Part shown: positions 1 to 6,030 of the stretch, piece after piece
How the letters are laid out: each line of letters begins with the position of its first letter
Numbering within the stretch: position 1 is the first letter of the stretch
Assembly: GCA_030149965.1 (NCBI GenBank)
Contig: JASLHB010000097.1
Span: forward strand, 1-13,914
Source: Wohlfahrtiimonas sp.
Lineage (GTDB): Bacteria; Pseudomonadota; Gammaproteobacteria; Cardiobacteriales; Wohlfahrtiimonadaceae
Direction: 5' to 3'
DNA: 13,914 bases
Notes under the pieces: model-generated
The model's database searches: none
Told to the model about the DNA's origin: nothing
The model's input: the letters and a program-made list of their open reading frames with translations, nothing else
Translations under genes and position numbers: made by a program

Positions 1-6
1 TGACAT
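1..6 (-). CDS. Possible first two codons of fabF (beta-ketoacyl-ACP synthase II), cut by the window edge
   Basis: An ATG-TCA (Met-Ser) lies 9 nt after the acpP stop codon on the same strand, at the extreme left edge. In most gammaproteobacteria fabF follows acpP directly, and FabF proteins often begin Met-Ser, so this is where its start would be expected. Only two codons are visible and there is no clear Shine-Dalgarno sequence, so the call rests on gene-order expectation rather than on protein sequence. Confidence 0.25.
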
Positions 7-15
7 TGAATAAAA

Positions 16-255
16 TTATTTATCTAAGTTTGCTGTCACGTAGTCAATTGCTTGTTGAACTGTTGTGATTTTTTCAGCTTCTTCATCTGGAATTTCACAA
101 TCAAACTCTTCTTCAAGAGCCATTACCAACTCAACTGTATCCAAAGAGTCCGCGCTTAGATCATCAATAAAAGAAGATGAATTGTTTATTTGCTCTTCTT
201 TTACTTGAAGTTGTTCGATAACAATCTTCTTAACACGTGCTTCGATATCGCTCAT
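16..255 (-). CDS. acpP: Acyl carrier protein
   Basis: This is the small acidic cytosolic carrier that holds growing acyl chains as thioesters on a 4'-phosphopantetheine arm during type II fatty acid synthesis. The 79-residue length is typical. The signature Asp-Ser-Leu is at residues 36-38, and Ser37 is the attachment site for the arm transferred from CoA by AcpS. Acidic helix II and the following VMALEEEF segment match the family closely. An AAGGA lies 11 nt before the ATG. It follows fabG on the same strand after a 104-bp gap, longer than almost all other gaps in this block. That gap holds a candidate terminator and promoter, so acpP may be transcribed partly on its own, as expected for such an abundant protein. 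Identification is secure. Confidence 0.98.
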   Translation of the reverse strand: MSDIEARVKKIVIEQLQVKEEQINNSSSFIDDLSADSLDTVELVMALEEEFDCEIPDEEAEKITTVQQAIDYVTANLDK

Positions 256-309
256 AATTTTAAAAATCCTTAACTTAATAAAAAAATAGGTATCAAATTA
301 CCAAAATGT

Positions 310-339
310 ATTTTAAAAAAAATGTTCACTAAAGTCCAA
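310..339 (-). promoter_or_regulatory. Candidate acpP promoter
   Basis: Read on the minus strand, TTGGAC (334-339) is followed after 18 nt by TAAAAT (310-315), a good match to a sigma-70 promoter with a slightly long spacer. It would start transcription about 45-50 nt before the acpP ATG. The region is very AT-rich, so chance matches are likely. The same bases also form the candidate fabG terminator hairpin. Confidence 0.35.
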
Positions 340-352
340 GACTTTTTAACAT
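315..352 (-). terminator. Candidate Rho-independent terminator or attenuator after fabG
   Basis: Starting 7 nt after the fabG stop, the minus-strand RNA can fold as ATGTT and AAAGTC pairing with GACTTT and AACAT. The loop is UUG and there is an internal bulge of 2 and 4 nt. Seven U residues follow the stem. The stem is AU-rich, so termination may be partial, which would give attenuation between fabG and acpP. It overlaps both hexamers of the candidate acpP promoter. Confidence 0.45.
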
Positions 353-359
353 CTTGCCC

Positions 360-1094
360 TTAAGGCATAAACATTCCGCCGTTTACGTGGATAGTTTCAC
401 CAGTAATATAGCTAGTTTCTTCTGCTGCCAAAAATCTAACTGCATTAGCGATATCTTCTGGTTTACCCAATGTATTCATAGGAATACTTTTTAATAATGA
501 TTCCTTCACTGCTTGTGGTAAATCTTTTGTCATATCCGTATCAATGAAACCAGGAGCAACACAGTTCACAGTAATACCACGGCTTGCAACTTCGATCGCC
601 ATGGATTTAGTAAACCCAATTACGCCCGCTTTTGCTGCTGCGTAGTTTGTTTGTCCTGCATTACCTGTCACACCAACAATAGATGTAATATTCACAATAC
701 GACCAAAACGCGCCTTCATCATATCACGCATTACTGCTTTCGATAACTTATAAATGCTTGTTAAGTTTGTTGTAATAACATCAGACCAATCTTCGTCTTT
801 CATTCTCATCAACAATTGATCTTTTGTAATCCCTGCATTATTCACCAAAACTGAGATTGCACCATGCTTTTCAGAGATCGCTTTCAATACAGTTTCAATG
901 CTTTGTGCATCTGATACATTCAATACAAATGCATCACCATTTTCACCTAAAAAAGATTGAATGGTTGCTGTACCATTTTCAGAGGTTGCTGTACCAATCA
1001 CAAAATAATTAGCAGCAACTAATGACTCTGCAATCGCTTTACCAATTCCTCTTGTTGCACCTGTCACTAATGCGATTTTTTTTTCTTGACTCAT
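360..1094 (-). CDS. fabG: 3-oxoacyl-[ACP] reductase
   Basis: FabG catalyses the NADPH-dependent reduction of 3-oxoacyl-ACP to 3-hydroxyacyl-ACP, the first reductive step of each fatty acid elongation cycle. It is a cytosolic short-chain dehydrogenase/reductase that acts as a tetramer. The nucleotide-binding motif TGATRGIG is at residues 11-18 and NNAG at 85-88. The catalytic tetrad is Asn110, Ser138, Tyr151 and Lys155, the same numbering as in E. coli FabG. I chose the internal ATG, giving 244 residues (the standard length), because AGAGGA lies just before it. An in-frame ATG 21 nt upstream would add seven residues and overlap the end of zapD. The gene lies 11 bp after zapD and before acpP. 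fabD, which often precedes fabG, is absent here. Confidence 0.97.
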   Translation of the reverse strand: MSQEKKIALVTGATRGIGKAIAESLVAANYFVIGTATSENGTATIQSFLGENGDAFVLNVSDAQSIETVLKAISEKHGAISVLVNNAGITKDQLLMRMKDEDWSDVITTNLTSIYKLSKAVMRDMMKARFGRIVNITSIVGVTGNAGQTNYAAAKAGVIGFTKSMAIEVASRGITVNCVAPGFIDTDMTKDLPQAVKESLLKSIPMNTLGKPEDIANAVRFLAAEETSYITGETIHVNGGMFMP

Positions 1095-1098
1095 AATG

Positions 1099-1104
1099 TC
1101 CTCT
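1099..1104 (-). promoter_or_regulatory. Ribosome binding site that fixes the fabG start
   Basis: On the minus strand AGAGGA lies 4 nt before the ATG at 1094. It supports the 244-residue form of FabG over the in-frame ATG at 1115, which would extend the protein at its N-terminus. It sits in the 11-bp zapD-fabG gap, so fabG can be translated independently of zapD. Confidence 0.7.
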
Positions 1105-1105
1105 T

Positions 1106-1819
1106 TTAACCACAACGCTCAACAACCATCTCCACATCTTTTTTCACCTGCACAACAGGATCAAAGGGTGATGATTGCTGCATCAAACGAATACTTAACT
1201 GCTGCTTATTACCACTAAATTCAGGATAAATTAATTCATCCTTTACATCAATTCTGACTAATTCAGCATCCCATTTTACAGTTTTATAAAATAATCCCTG
1301 CTTAAATTGGCACACTTCCTCATCTTTCATTTGTCTTAAAACAGATAACAAATATGTTAATGCTCTTTCAGTTGGCTCAAATAATGAGAACCAGTGCTCA
1401 ATATGCTCACTACGTAATTCATGAGAAAATCTCAACCAATGATGCAAATTAGGCAAATCAAAACTGCCAATTCCACCCATAACTTTTAATCGTTGGCGAA
1501 TCACATTCAAGAAAATATTTTCTTTAATTTCATCAAAGATTTTAACGCTACCAAAAACTAAATTCTGAGTTAAATCTTTAATTTCTAAGCGCTGCTCATC
1601 TGTCATTGCTTCTTTAAATTGCAATTTTTCCAATTGCTTAATCATTTCTATTTTTAAATTGTTTTTTGAAATAATATCAACCAAATCCACCAAAGCAGAA
1701 AGTGCGGCAATTGTGCTATATGGATCATCGTATTCAATGTGCGCCTGACTTTGCTTGAATAGCATTTCAGCTCTTAATAAGCGACGAACACCTTCACTTA
1801 ATGGAAATTCATAAACCAT
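1106..1819 (-). CDS. zapD: Cell division protein ZapD (YacF family)
   Basis: ZapD is a cytosolic protein that binds the C-terminal tail of FtsZ and crosslinks FtsZ filaments, stabilising the division ring. At 237 residues it is close to the E. coli length of about 247. The N-terminal YEFPLSEGVRRLLRAE (residues 3-18) is the typical ZapD opening. The central helical region includes a DLPNLHHWL segment and ends in an LLSVLRQ helix, both family features. No catalytic motif is expected. It begins 3 nt after the coaE stop and ends 11 bp before fabG. The pilD-coaE-zapD order is common in gammaproteobacteria and supports the call. A GAGGGT lies about 15 nt before the ATG, inside coaE, so translation is probably coupled to coaE. 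Confidence 0.93.
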   Translation of the reverse strand: MVYEFPLSEGVRRLLRAEMLFKQSQAHIEYDDPYSTIAALSALVDLVDIISKNNLKIEMIKQLEKLQFKEAMTDEQRLEIKDLTQNLVFGSVKIFDEIKENIFLNVIRQRLKVMGGIGSFDLPNLHHWLRFSHELRSEHIEHWFSLFEPTERALTYLLSVLRQMKDEEVCQFKQGLFYKTVKWDAELVRIDVKDELIYPEFSGNKQQLSIRLMQQSSPFDPVVQVKKDVEMVVERCG

Positions 1820-1822
1820 AAA

Positions 1823-2449
1823 CTATTTCACCGTACCCTCATAGAATGGAGCTAGACTATACTGTTTATCTAATTGTTTCAATATATTTCGAGTGTGTAA
1901 TTCATTCGTATTAATAATAATTGTATTGGCTAAATTTCGTCGTTCTTGATTGCTTATTTGTGATGCAATAATGATTTTCGCCAATTGTTCATCAATATTA
2001 TCTCTCATCATAACGCGTTGTAACTGAACATCTGGCGTAACTTCAATGACTAAAACTTGATCAGCTAATTCTAAATATGGTGACTGCTCATATAAAAGCG
2101 GTACGGAAACAATATTATACAATCCAGAATCTATCAATAAATCTTCCTTAACCGCTTTTAATATCAAAGGATGCATAATACTTTCGAGGTGTTTTTTAGC
2201 ATCGCTGTTATTAAAAATAATTTCACGAAGCTTCTTTCTGTCCAATGCATCACGATCAAAGATCTGATCACCAAAATAATCATAGACAGCCTTCAACGCT
2301 ATTGATGAATATCTATGTTGATTGGGCACTAATAAAGCACGTGCAATAACATCCGTATCAATAACATGAGCATTTAATGTTGCAAGATAATCAGAAACAA
2401 ACGTTTTACCTGAAGCAATCCCGCCCGTTAACACAATATTATTTTTCAT
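1823..2449 (-). CDS. coaE: Dephospho-CoA kinase
   Basis: CoaE carries out the last step of coenzyme A synthesis: ATP phosphorylates the ribose 3'-OH of dephospho-CoA. The 208-residue length matches the family. The P-loop GGIASGKT is at residues 9-16, the DTD motif at 31-33, HPLI at 93-96 and PLLYE at 118-122. A lid-type region follows with the spaced Q..R...RD and SQ....R...A pattern. The enzyme is cytosolic. It lies 12 bp after pilD and 3 bp before zapD, the usual neighbours. No strong Shine-Dalgarno precedes its ATG, suggesting coupling to pilD translation. Its product CoA donates the phosphopantetheine arm of AcpP, encoded three genes downstream. That functional link is an inference from gene order. 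Confidence 0.97.
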   Translation of the reverse strand: MKNNIVLTGGIASGKTFVSDYLATLNAHVIDTDVIARALLVPNQHRYSSIALKAVYDYFGDQIFDRDALDRKKLREIIFNNSDAKKHLESIMHPLILKAVKEDLLIDSGLYNIVSVPLLYEQSPYLELADQVLVIEVTPDVQLQRVMMRDNIDEQLAKIIIASQISNQERRNLANTIIINTNELHTRNILKQLDKQYSLAPFYEGTVK

Positions 2450-2461
2450 TATTCAATCAAT

Positions 2462-3406
2462 CTAGATAAAAAATGATTCTGCATTTAATTCGAACAACAA
2501 AACAATAATAGAACCCAATGCTAGAAATGGTCCATAAGGTATTGCATCATCTGCATTATTTTCTTTTTTACGTAATCTTTGTAAAAAGATACCAACAACA
2601 GCACCTGCAATAGAAGAGATTAGGATCACATTAAATAAGTTACCAATACCTTGCCATGCACCAATCATTGCTAAAAGCTTGAAATCACCTGAACCTATGC
2701 CATCTCTTTTCAAGATCAAAAAGGCAATTTGATTGATAGACCATAAAGATAAATAGCCAACAATCGCACCTAAAAATGCCATCTCAAAAGGAATCGAAAT
2801 TAGAGAGAAATAGCTTAAAATTAATCCTAACCATATCATTGGATTGGTCAATTCGTCAGGTAAAATGCGAAACTCTAAATCGATCAATGTTAATGAGATT
2901 AATATCCATAAGAAAAAAACAAAGCACAATGCTTCAATATTAAAACCCAACGTATAAACCACTAAAACAGATAGCAAACCCGTTAAAAATTCAATGATGG
3001 GATATTGAACTGAAATTTTCTGATGACAACCTGAGCATTTCCCTTTTAGAAATAACCATCCTAAAACAGGGATATTTTCATAAGATCTAATTTTATGATC
3101 GCAGTTTGGGCAAGATGATGCTGGCACTGCCAAATATAAAAGCCCTTTTGCTTTCAAAACAGGTTGTTTTTCTAATAGTGACAATGCATCTTTACGAGCC
3201 AATAATGTATCAACTAATTTAATACCGCTCAAAAACCTCTGCTTTTTAACAGACTCTTCTCTTAAAAATTCAGCGATTAAACTATAATTTTGATCAAACA
3301 ATATTTTAGGTAAGCGATATGCGACAACATTCAAAAAGCTGCCAATGGCAGCTCCGAGAACGAATACTAATATGTATAAAATAACATCCATGTTATCAAT
3401 TATCAT
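2462..3406 (-). CDS. pilD: Type IV prepilin peptidase / N-methyltransferase PilD
   Basis: PilD is an inner-membrane aspartic protease that cleaves the leader from type IV prepilins (and type II secretion pseudopilins) and N-methylates the new N-terminus. From the chosen ATG it has 314 residues. GSFLNVV (22-28) is followed by a long cytoplasmic loop and a zinc-type pair of CxxC motifs, Cys99/Cys102 and Cys124/Cys127. The two catalytic aspartates are Asp176 (IDLE) and Asp241 (GSGD). Several hydrophobic helices fill the C-terminal two thirds. The loop before the first CxxC is about 30 residues longer than I recall for P. aeruginosa PilD. The start at 3406 lies 7 bp after pilC with AAGGT 13 nt upstream. 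An ATG at 3391 (309 aa) is possible. One at 3472 would overlap pilC and is unlikely. Confidence 0.95.
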   Translation of the reverse strand: MIIDNMDVILYILVFVLGAAIGSFLNVVAYRLPKILFDQNYSLIAEFLREESVKKQRFLSGIKLVDTLLARKDALSLLEKQPVLKAKGLLYLAVPASSCPNCDHKIRSYENIPVLGWLFLKGKCSGCHQKISVQYPIIEFLTGLLSVLVVYTLGFNIEALCFVFFLWILISLTLIDLEFRILPDELTNPMIWLGLILSYFSLISIPFEMAFLGAIVGYLSLWSINQIAFLILKRDGIGSGDFKLLAMIGAWQGIGNLFNVILISSIAGAVVGIFLQRLRKKENNADDAIPYGPFLALGSIIVLLFELNAESFFI

Positions 3407-3413
3407 CGTGCGA

Positions 3414-4631
3414 TTAGGTACCTTCAGCCATACTAAAGAGCGGTAAATACATAGCAACAACAATACCACCAACCAAAGAACCTAAAATCACAATCAAAAT
3501 AGGTTCAATCAAAGACATCATTGCGCCAACAGCATTATCAATATCTTCCATATACAATTCAGCAACTTTATTCAACATCTCAGATAAGTTACCTGATTTC
3601 TCACCAATACCAATCATATAGCTCACCATATCAGGGAACATTTTTGATTGTCTCATAGCGAAGTTCAATTCTTGCCCTATAGAAACATTGCCTTTAATTT
3701 TTTCAATCGCATCCTGAAAAACTGTATTATTCGTAGAGTTAGCAACTGTATTTAAAGAAGCTATAATTGGCGTACCAGCTTCATACATTGTTGACAATGT
3801 ACTAGCAAAGTTTGCACTATTCGATAGAACAATCAAATTACCAAATACTGGTAATTTTAATACCTGCTGATCAAACTTGCGTTTAAACGCTTGATTGGTT
3901 CTGAGTAAGCGTTTGAAAAGAAACACAGCAACACCAGCGCCCATGATGGTATAAACAAATCCCCATGAACGAATGCCTTCAGATAAGTTCACAACAAATT
4001 GAGTGGCGCCAGGCAGCTCTCTTCCTTGTTCTTTAAACATATCAGCAAACACAGGCACAACCTTCCAGAGAATTAATGCCGTAATACCTAATGCGATACA
4101 AATAACAATGATCGGATACACCAATGCTTTTTTAATGGTTTTTTTAATACGGCTATTCTTCTCAAGAAAATCAGCCAATTGAGATAATATTTTCTCTAAC
4201 GTACCTGAACGTTCACCCGCAGCAACCAATCCAACATAAGTACGATCAAAAACAAATGGATGCTTGGCTAATGCATTTGATAAGCCACCACCGCGATCTA
4301 CATCTGTTTTCACAGCATACAAAAGTTCACTTAAAGCAATTTTACTTGCACCAGAAGCCTGCATTGCTAATGCTTCAGATAAAGGTAAGCCAGCCTGCAA
4401 CATCGTTGCGAGCTGACGAGTAAATAACATAATGTCTTCTGGCTTGACCTTTCCGCCCTTGCCTTTTTTAACTTTTGCTTTAACAATTTTTAATGGCTGA
4501 ATGCCTTGAGCATTTAATAATGCTCTGACTTTCGTTGGAGAAGGACCTTTCAAGGTACCTTCAACTCGATTCCCAAGCTTGTCTCGACCGACCCAGTTGT
4601 AGTCGACCTCTTTACGATTATCTAAAGCCAT
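3414..4631 (-). CDS. pilC: Type IV pilus inner-membrane platform protein PilC
   Basis: PilC is the polytopic inner-membrane core of the type IV pilus motor. It couples the PilB (extension) and PilT (retraction) ATPases to pilin polymerisation. At 405 residues it has the standard length. It has two repeated T2SSF/GspF domains, about residues 66-189 and 269-391, each with the AGxPL/AGTPI and GE(R/K)SG patterns. Hydrophobic segments lie near 170-195, 223-240 and 374-397. The short N-terminal region (10-55) is the usual PilC/GspF N-domain. The ATG is 27 nt downstream of the tRNA-Leu 3' end, with only a weak GATGGA-like site before it. The gene that usually precedes it, pilB, is not in the window. 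pilD follows after 7 bp. Confidence 0.96.
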   Translation of the reverse strand: MALDNRKEVDYNWVGRDKLGNRVEGTLKGPSPTKVRALLNAQGIQPLKIVKAKVKKGKGGKVKPEDIMLFTRQLATMLQAGLPLSEALAMQASGASKIALSELLYAVKTDVDRGGGLSNALAKHPFVFDRTYVGLVAAGERSGTLEKILSQLADFLEKNSRIKKTIKKALVYPIIVICIALGITALILWKVVPVFADMFKEQGRELPGATQFVVNLSEGIRSWGFVYTIMGAGVAVFLFKRLLRTNQAFKRKFDQQVLKLPVFGNLIVLSNSANFASTLSTMYEAGTPIIASLNTVANSTNNTVFQDAIEKIKGNVSIGQELNFAMRQSKMFPDMVSYMIGIGEKSGNLSEMLNKVAELYMEDIDNAVGAMMSLIEPILIVILGSLVGGIVVAMYLPLFSMAEGT

Positions 4632-4658
4632 AAGGATACATCCATCTATTTATTATTA

Positions 4659-4743
4659 TGGTACCGACGCCCGGATTTGAACCGGGAAGCCTTGCAGCAC
4701 TACCACCTCAAGGTAGCGTGTCTACCAATTCCACCACGCCGGC
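4659..4743 (-). tRNA. leuU: tRNA-Leu, anticodon GAG
   Basis: This 85-nt class II tRNA has a complete cloverleaf. The acceptor GCCGGCG pairs with CGTCGGT, and A73 and CCA are encoded. The anticodon stem CTACC/GGTAG encloses the loop TTGAGGT with anticodon GAG, reading CUC and CUU. The T arm CCCGG-TTCAAAT-CCGGG is perfect. The 13-nt variable arm can form a 3-bp stem (with one G-U) capped by a GCAA loop. It is nearly identical to E. coli leuU through the D and anticodon arms and, as there, lies next to secG. It sits 60 bp after secG and 27 bp before pilC. Confidence 0.97.
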
Positions 4744-4756
4744 ATTGAACTTCAAT
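4744..4756. repeat. 13-bp perfect palindrome at the tRNA-Leu 5' end
   Basis: ATTGAA-C-TTCAAT is a perfect inverted repeat with a single central base. It touches the first base of the tRNA and lies just after the candidate -10 box, about where transcription would begin. A 1-nt loop cannot form in RNA, so if functional it would act as a DNA site for a dimeric protein. In AT-rich DNA it could arise by chance. Confidence 0.35.
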
Positions 4757-4784
4757 AGTATATCTTAATTATTTTTTTTGTCTG
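4757..4784 (-). promoter_or_regulatory. Candidate tRNA-Leu (and pilC) promoter
   Basis: On the minus strand CAGACA (4779-4784) and TATACT (4757-4762) are separated by 16 nt, a fair sigma-70 match. The start point would be about 7 nt before the mature tRNA. The region after the -10 is AT-rich, not the GC-rich discriminator expected of a stringently controlled tRNA promoter. Read-through from secG is an alternative source of the tRNA. No terminator separates the tRNA from pilC. Confidence 0.4.
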
Positions 4785-4803
4785 CGTATTTTATGTACGA
4801 GAC
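4780..4803 (-). other. RNA hairpin immediately after the secG stop codon
   Basis: The minus-strand RNA can pair GUCU-CGUA with UACG-(C)-AGAC, an 8-bp stem with one bulged C and a 7-nt loop (cauaaaa). It begins on the base after the secG stop. It is followed by an A-tract rather than a U-tract, so it is not an intrinsic terminator in the direction of transcription. It could protect the 3' end of a tpiA-secG message, or mark a Rho or processing boundary. It overlaps the -35 of the candidate tRNA promoter. Confidence 0.4.
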
Positions 4804-5115
4804 TTATTTTGCATCATCAATATTTGGTACTAAAGATGTTGCAGGTGCATCTAATACACTTTCAGTTTGACTTGTTGCAGCTTTACCATATAAAACCATC
4901 ATAGAAAAACTTGTCACAAAGAACACAACAACCATCCATTTAGTCAACTTAGCCAAAAAATTACTTTTACCAGCTGCACCAAACACTGTACCTGATGCAC
5001 CACTACCAAACGCCGCTCCAGCATCAGCACCTTTTCCGTGCTGCACTAAAACCAAACAAATAATAGCAACTGCTACCAAAACATGTATTACTGTAATGAT
5101 TGTTGTTAATACCAT
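4804..5115 (-). CDS. secG: Protein translocase subunit SecG
   Basis: SecG is the small accessory subunit of the SecYEG channel in the inner membrane. It assists SecA-driven export of unfolded proteins. At 103 residues it has the usual length and topology: a hydrophobic helix at about 3-24, a conserved glycine/alanine-rich loop (residues 25-50, with QHGKGADAG and FGAAGKSNFL), a second helix at about 59-77, and a variable polar tail. AAGGT lies 5 nt before the ATG. The gene is 15 bp after tpiA and 60 bp before tRNA-Leu(GAG), an arrangement widely shared among gammaproteobacteria that supports the identification. It is probably cotranscribed with tpiA. Confidence 0.96.
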   Translation of the reverse strand: MVLTTIITVIHVLVAVAIICLVLVQHGKGADAGAAFGSGASGTVFGAAGKSNFLAKLTKWMVVVFFVTSFSMMVLYGKAATSQTESVLDAPATSLVPNIDDAK

Positions 5116-5130
5116 ATTAGACCTTCAAAT

Positions 5131-5880
5131 TTACTCTACGCTTCGGATAATTTCCGAAAACACACTCGGTTTTAAAGAAGCGCCACCAACCAATACACCA
5201 TCAATATATGCTTGTGACATATAAAGCGCTGAATTTTCAGCCGTAACACTTCCACCATAAAGAACTTTTAATGAAGGGCGAATACTATCACTTTTACCAC
5301 TTAATGTATAGTAAATAAACTCATGCACTTCATTCGCTATTTCAGCACTTGCTGACTTTCCTGTGCCAATTGCCCAAACTGGTTCATAAGCAACAACCAT
5401 ATTTTGGAAAGCATCAATACCACAACATTCTACCACTGCTTCTAATTGTGCAGCGATAACCTCTTTCCACTGATTATTTTCTCTTTCCTCTAGAGTTTCA
5501 CCAACACATAAAATAGGGGTTAATTCATTCGACAATGCTAATGCAGTTTTTTGAGCAACTACCACATTCGTTTCACCATACATTTGTCTGCGCTCAGAAT
5601 GCCCTACCAAAACGTATGAACAACCAACATTGGCAATCATTTTTGCTGAAACTTCACCAGTATAAGCGCCAGATTCATGATCTGCTAAGTTTTGCGCACT
5701 TAATTGAATTTTTGATCCAGATATTTTTTCTGCAACTGATGATAAATAAACAAATGGCGGTGCAATCACAACATCATGATTTGTTGCATTTACCGCATCT
5801 ATGATTCCCGCAACAATTTCACTTGCAGTAGCACTATCACTATTCATCTTCCAGTTACCAGCAATCATTTTCTTTTTCAT
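5131..5880 (-). CDS. tpiA: Triosephosphate isomerase
   Basis: This cytosolic TIM-barrel enzyme interconverts dihydroxyacetone phosphate and glyceraldehyde 3-phosphate in glycolysis and gluconeogenesis. The 249-residue length is typical. All active-site elements are present: Asn9 and Lys11 in GNWKMN, the electrophile His94 in GHSERR, the catalytic base Glu166 in AYEPVWAIGTG with its mobile loop 6, and the phosphate-binding YGGSV (208-212) and VGGASL (231-236). GAAGGTGG lies 4 nt before the ATG, a strong ribosome site. It is the first gene of the leftward block and diverges from mreB, with a TATAAT box about 25 nt before the start codon. secG follows after 15 bp. Confidence 0.98.
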   Translation of the reverse strand: MKKKMIAGNWKMNSDSATASEIVAGIIDAVNATNHDVVIAPPFVYLSSVAEKISGSKIQLSAQNLADHESGAYTGEVSAKMIANVGCSYVLVGHSERRQMYGETNVVVAQKTALALSNELTPILCVGETLEERENNQWKEVIAAQLEAVVECCGIDAFQNMVVAYEPVWAIGTGKSASAEIANEVHEFIYYTLSGKSDSIRPSLKVLYGGSVTAENSALYMSQAYIDGVLVGGASLKPSVFSEIIRSVE

Positions 5881-5904
5881 AAACCACCTTCACGTTAACA
5901 AGCT

Positions 5905-5910
5905 ATTATA
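5905..5910 (-). promoter_or_regulatory. Candidate -10 box of the tpiA promoter
   Basis: A perfect TATAAT on the minus strand would give a start about 18 nt before the tpiA ATG, leaving just enough leader for the strong ribosome site. The expected -35 region, centred near 5930, has no good match (for example TAATGG). The promoter would therefore be weak or need an activator if this is the true -10. Confidence 0.4.
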
Positions 5911-5958
5911 TTCTCGTGCATACTAACCCATTACCGCTTTTTTTTATAGCATACATAG

Positions 5959-5986
5959 TTTATATTCCCATAAAACCATGTAAAAT
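5959..5986 (+). promoter_or_regulatory. Candidate mreB operon promoter
   Basis: TTTATA (5959-5964) and TAAAAT (5981-5986) are separated by 16 bp, giving a start about 38 nt before the mreB ATG at 6031. The match is moderate and the region is very AT-rich, so this is the best of several weak options. No other promoter is evident within the tightly packed rightward block. Confidence 0.3.
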
Positions 5987-6030
5987 GGCTCACTTTACTT
6001 TAACCTAATCTAATGGCAGATGGACTAATT

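Noticed and set aside
1095..1115. Longer fabG start at 1115 (seven extra residues)
   Set aside because: It would overlap zapD, exceeds the standard 244-residue FabG, and the internal ATG has a clear AGAGGA before it.
3407..3472. Longer pilD start at 3472
   Set aside because: It would overlap the conserved C-terminus of pilC by about 59 bp and adds a non-conserved N-terminal segment.
5535..5804. 89-codon plus-strand open frame within tpiA
   Set aside because: It is covered by tpiA on the other strand with all its catalytic motifs, has no ribosome site, and has a biased low-complexity composition.
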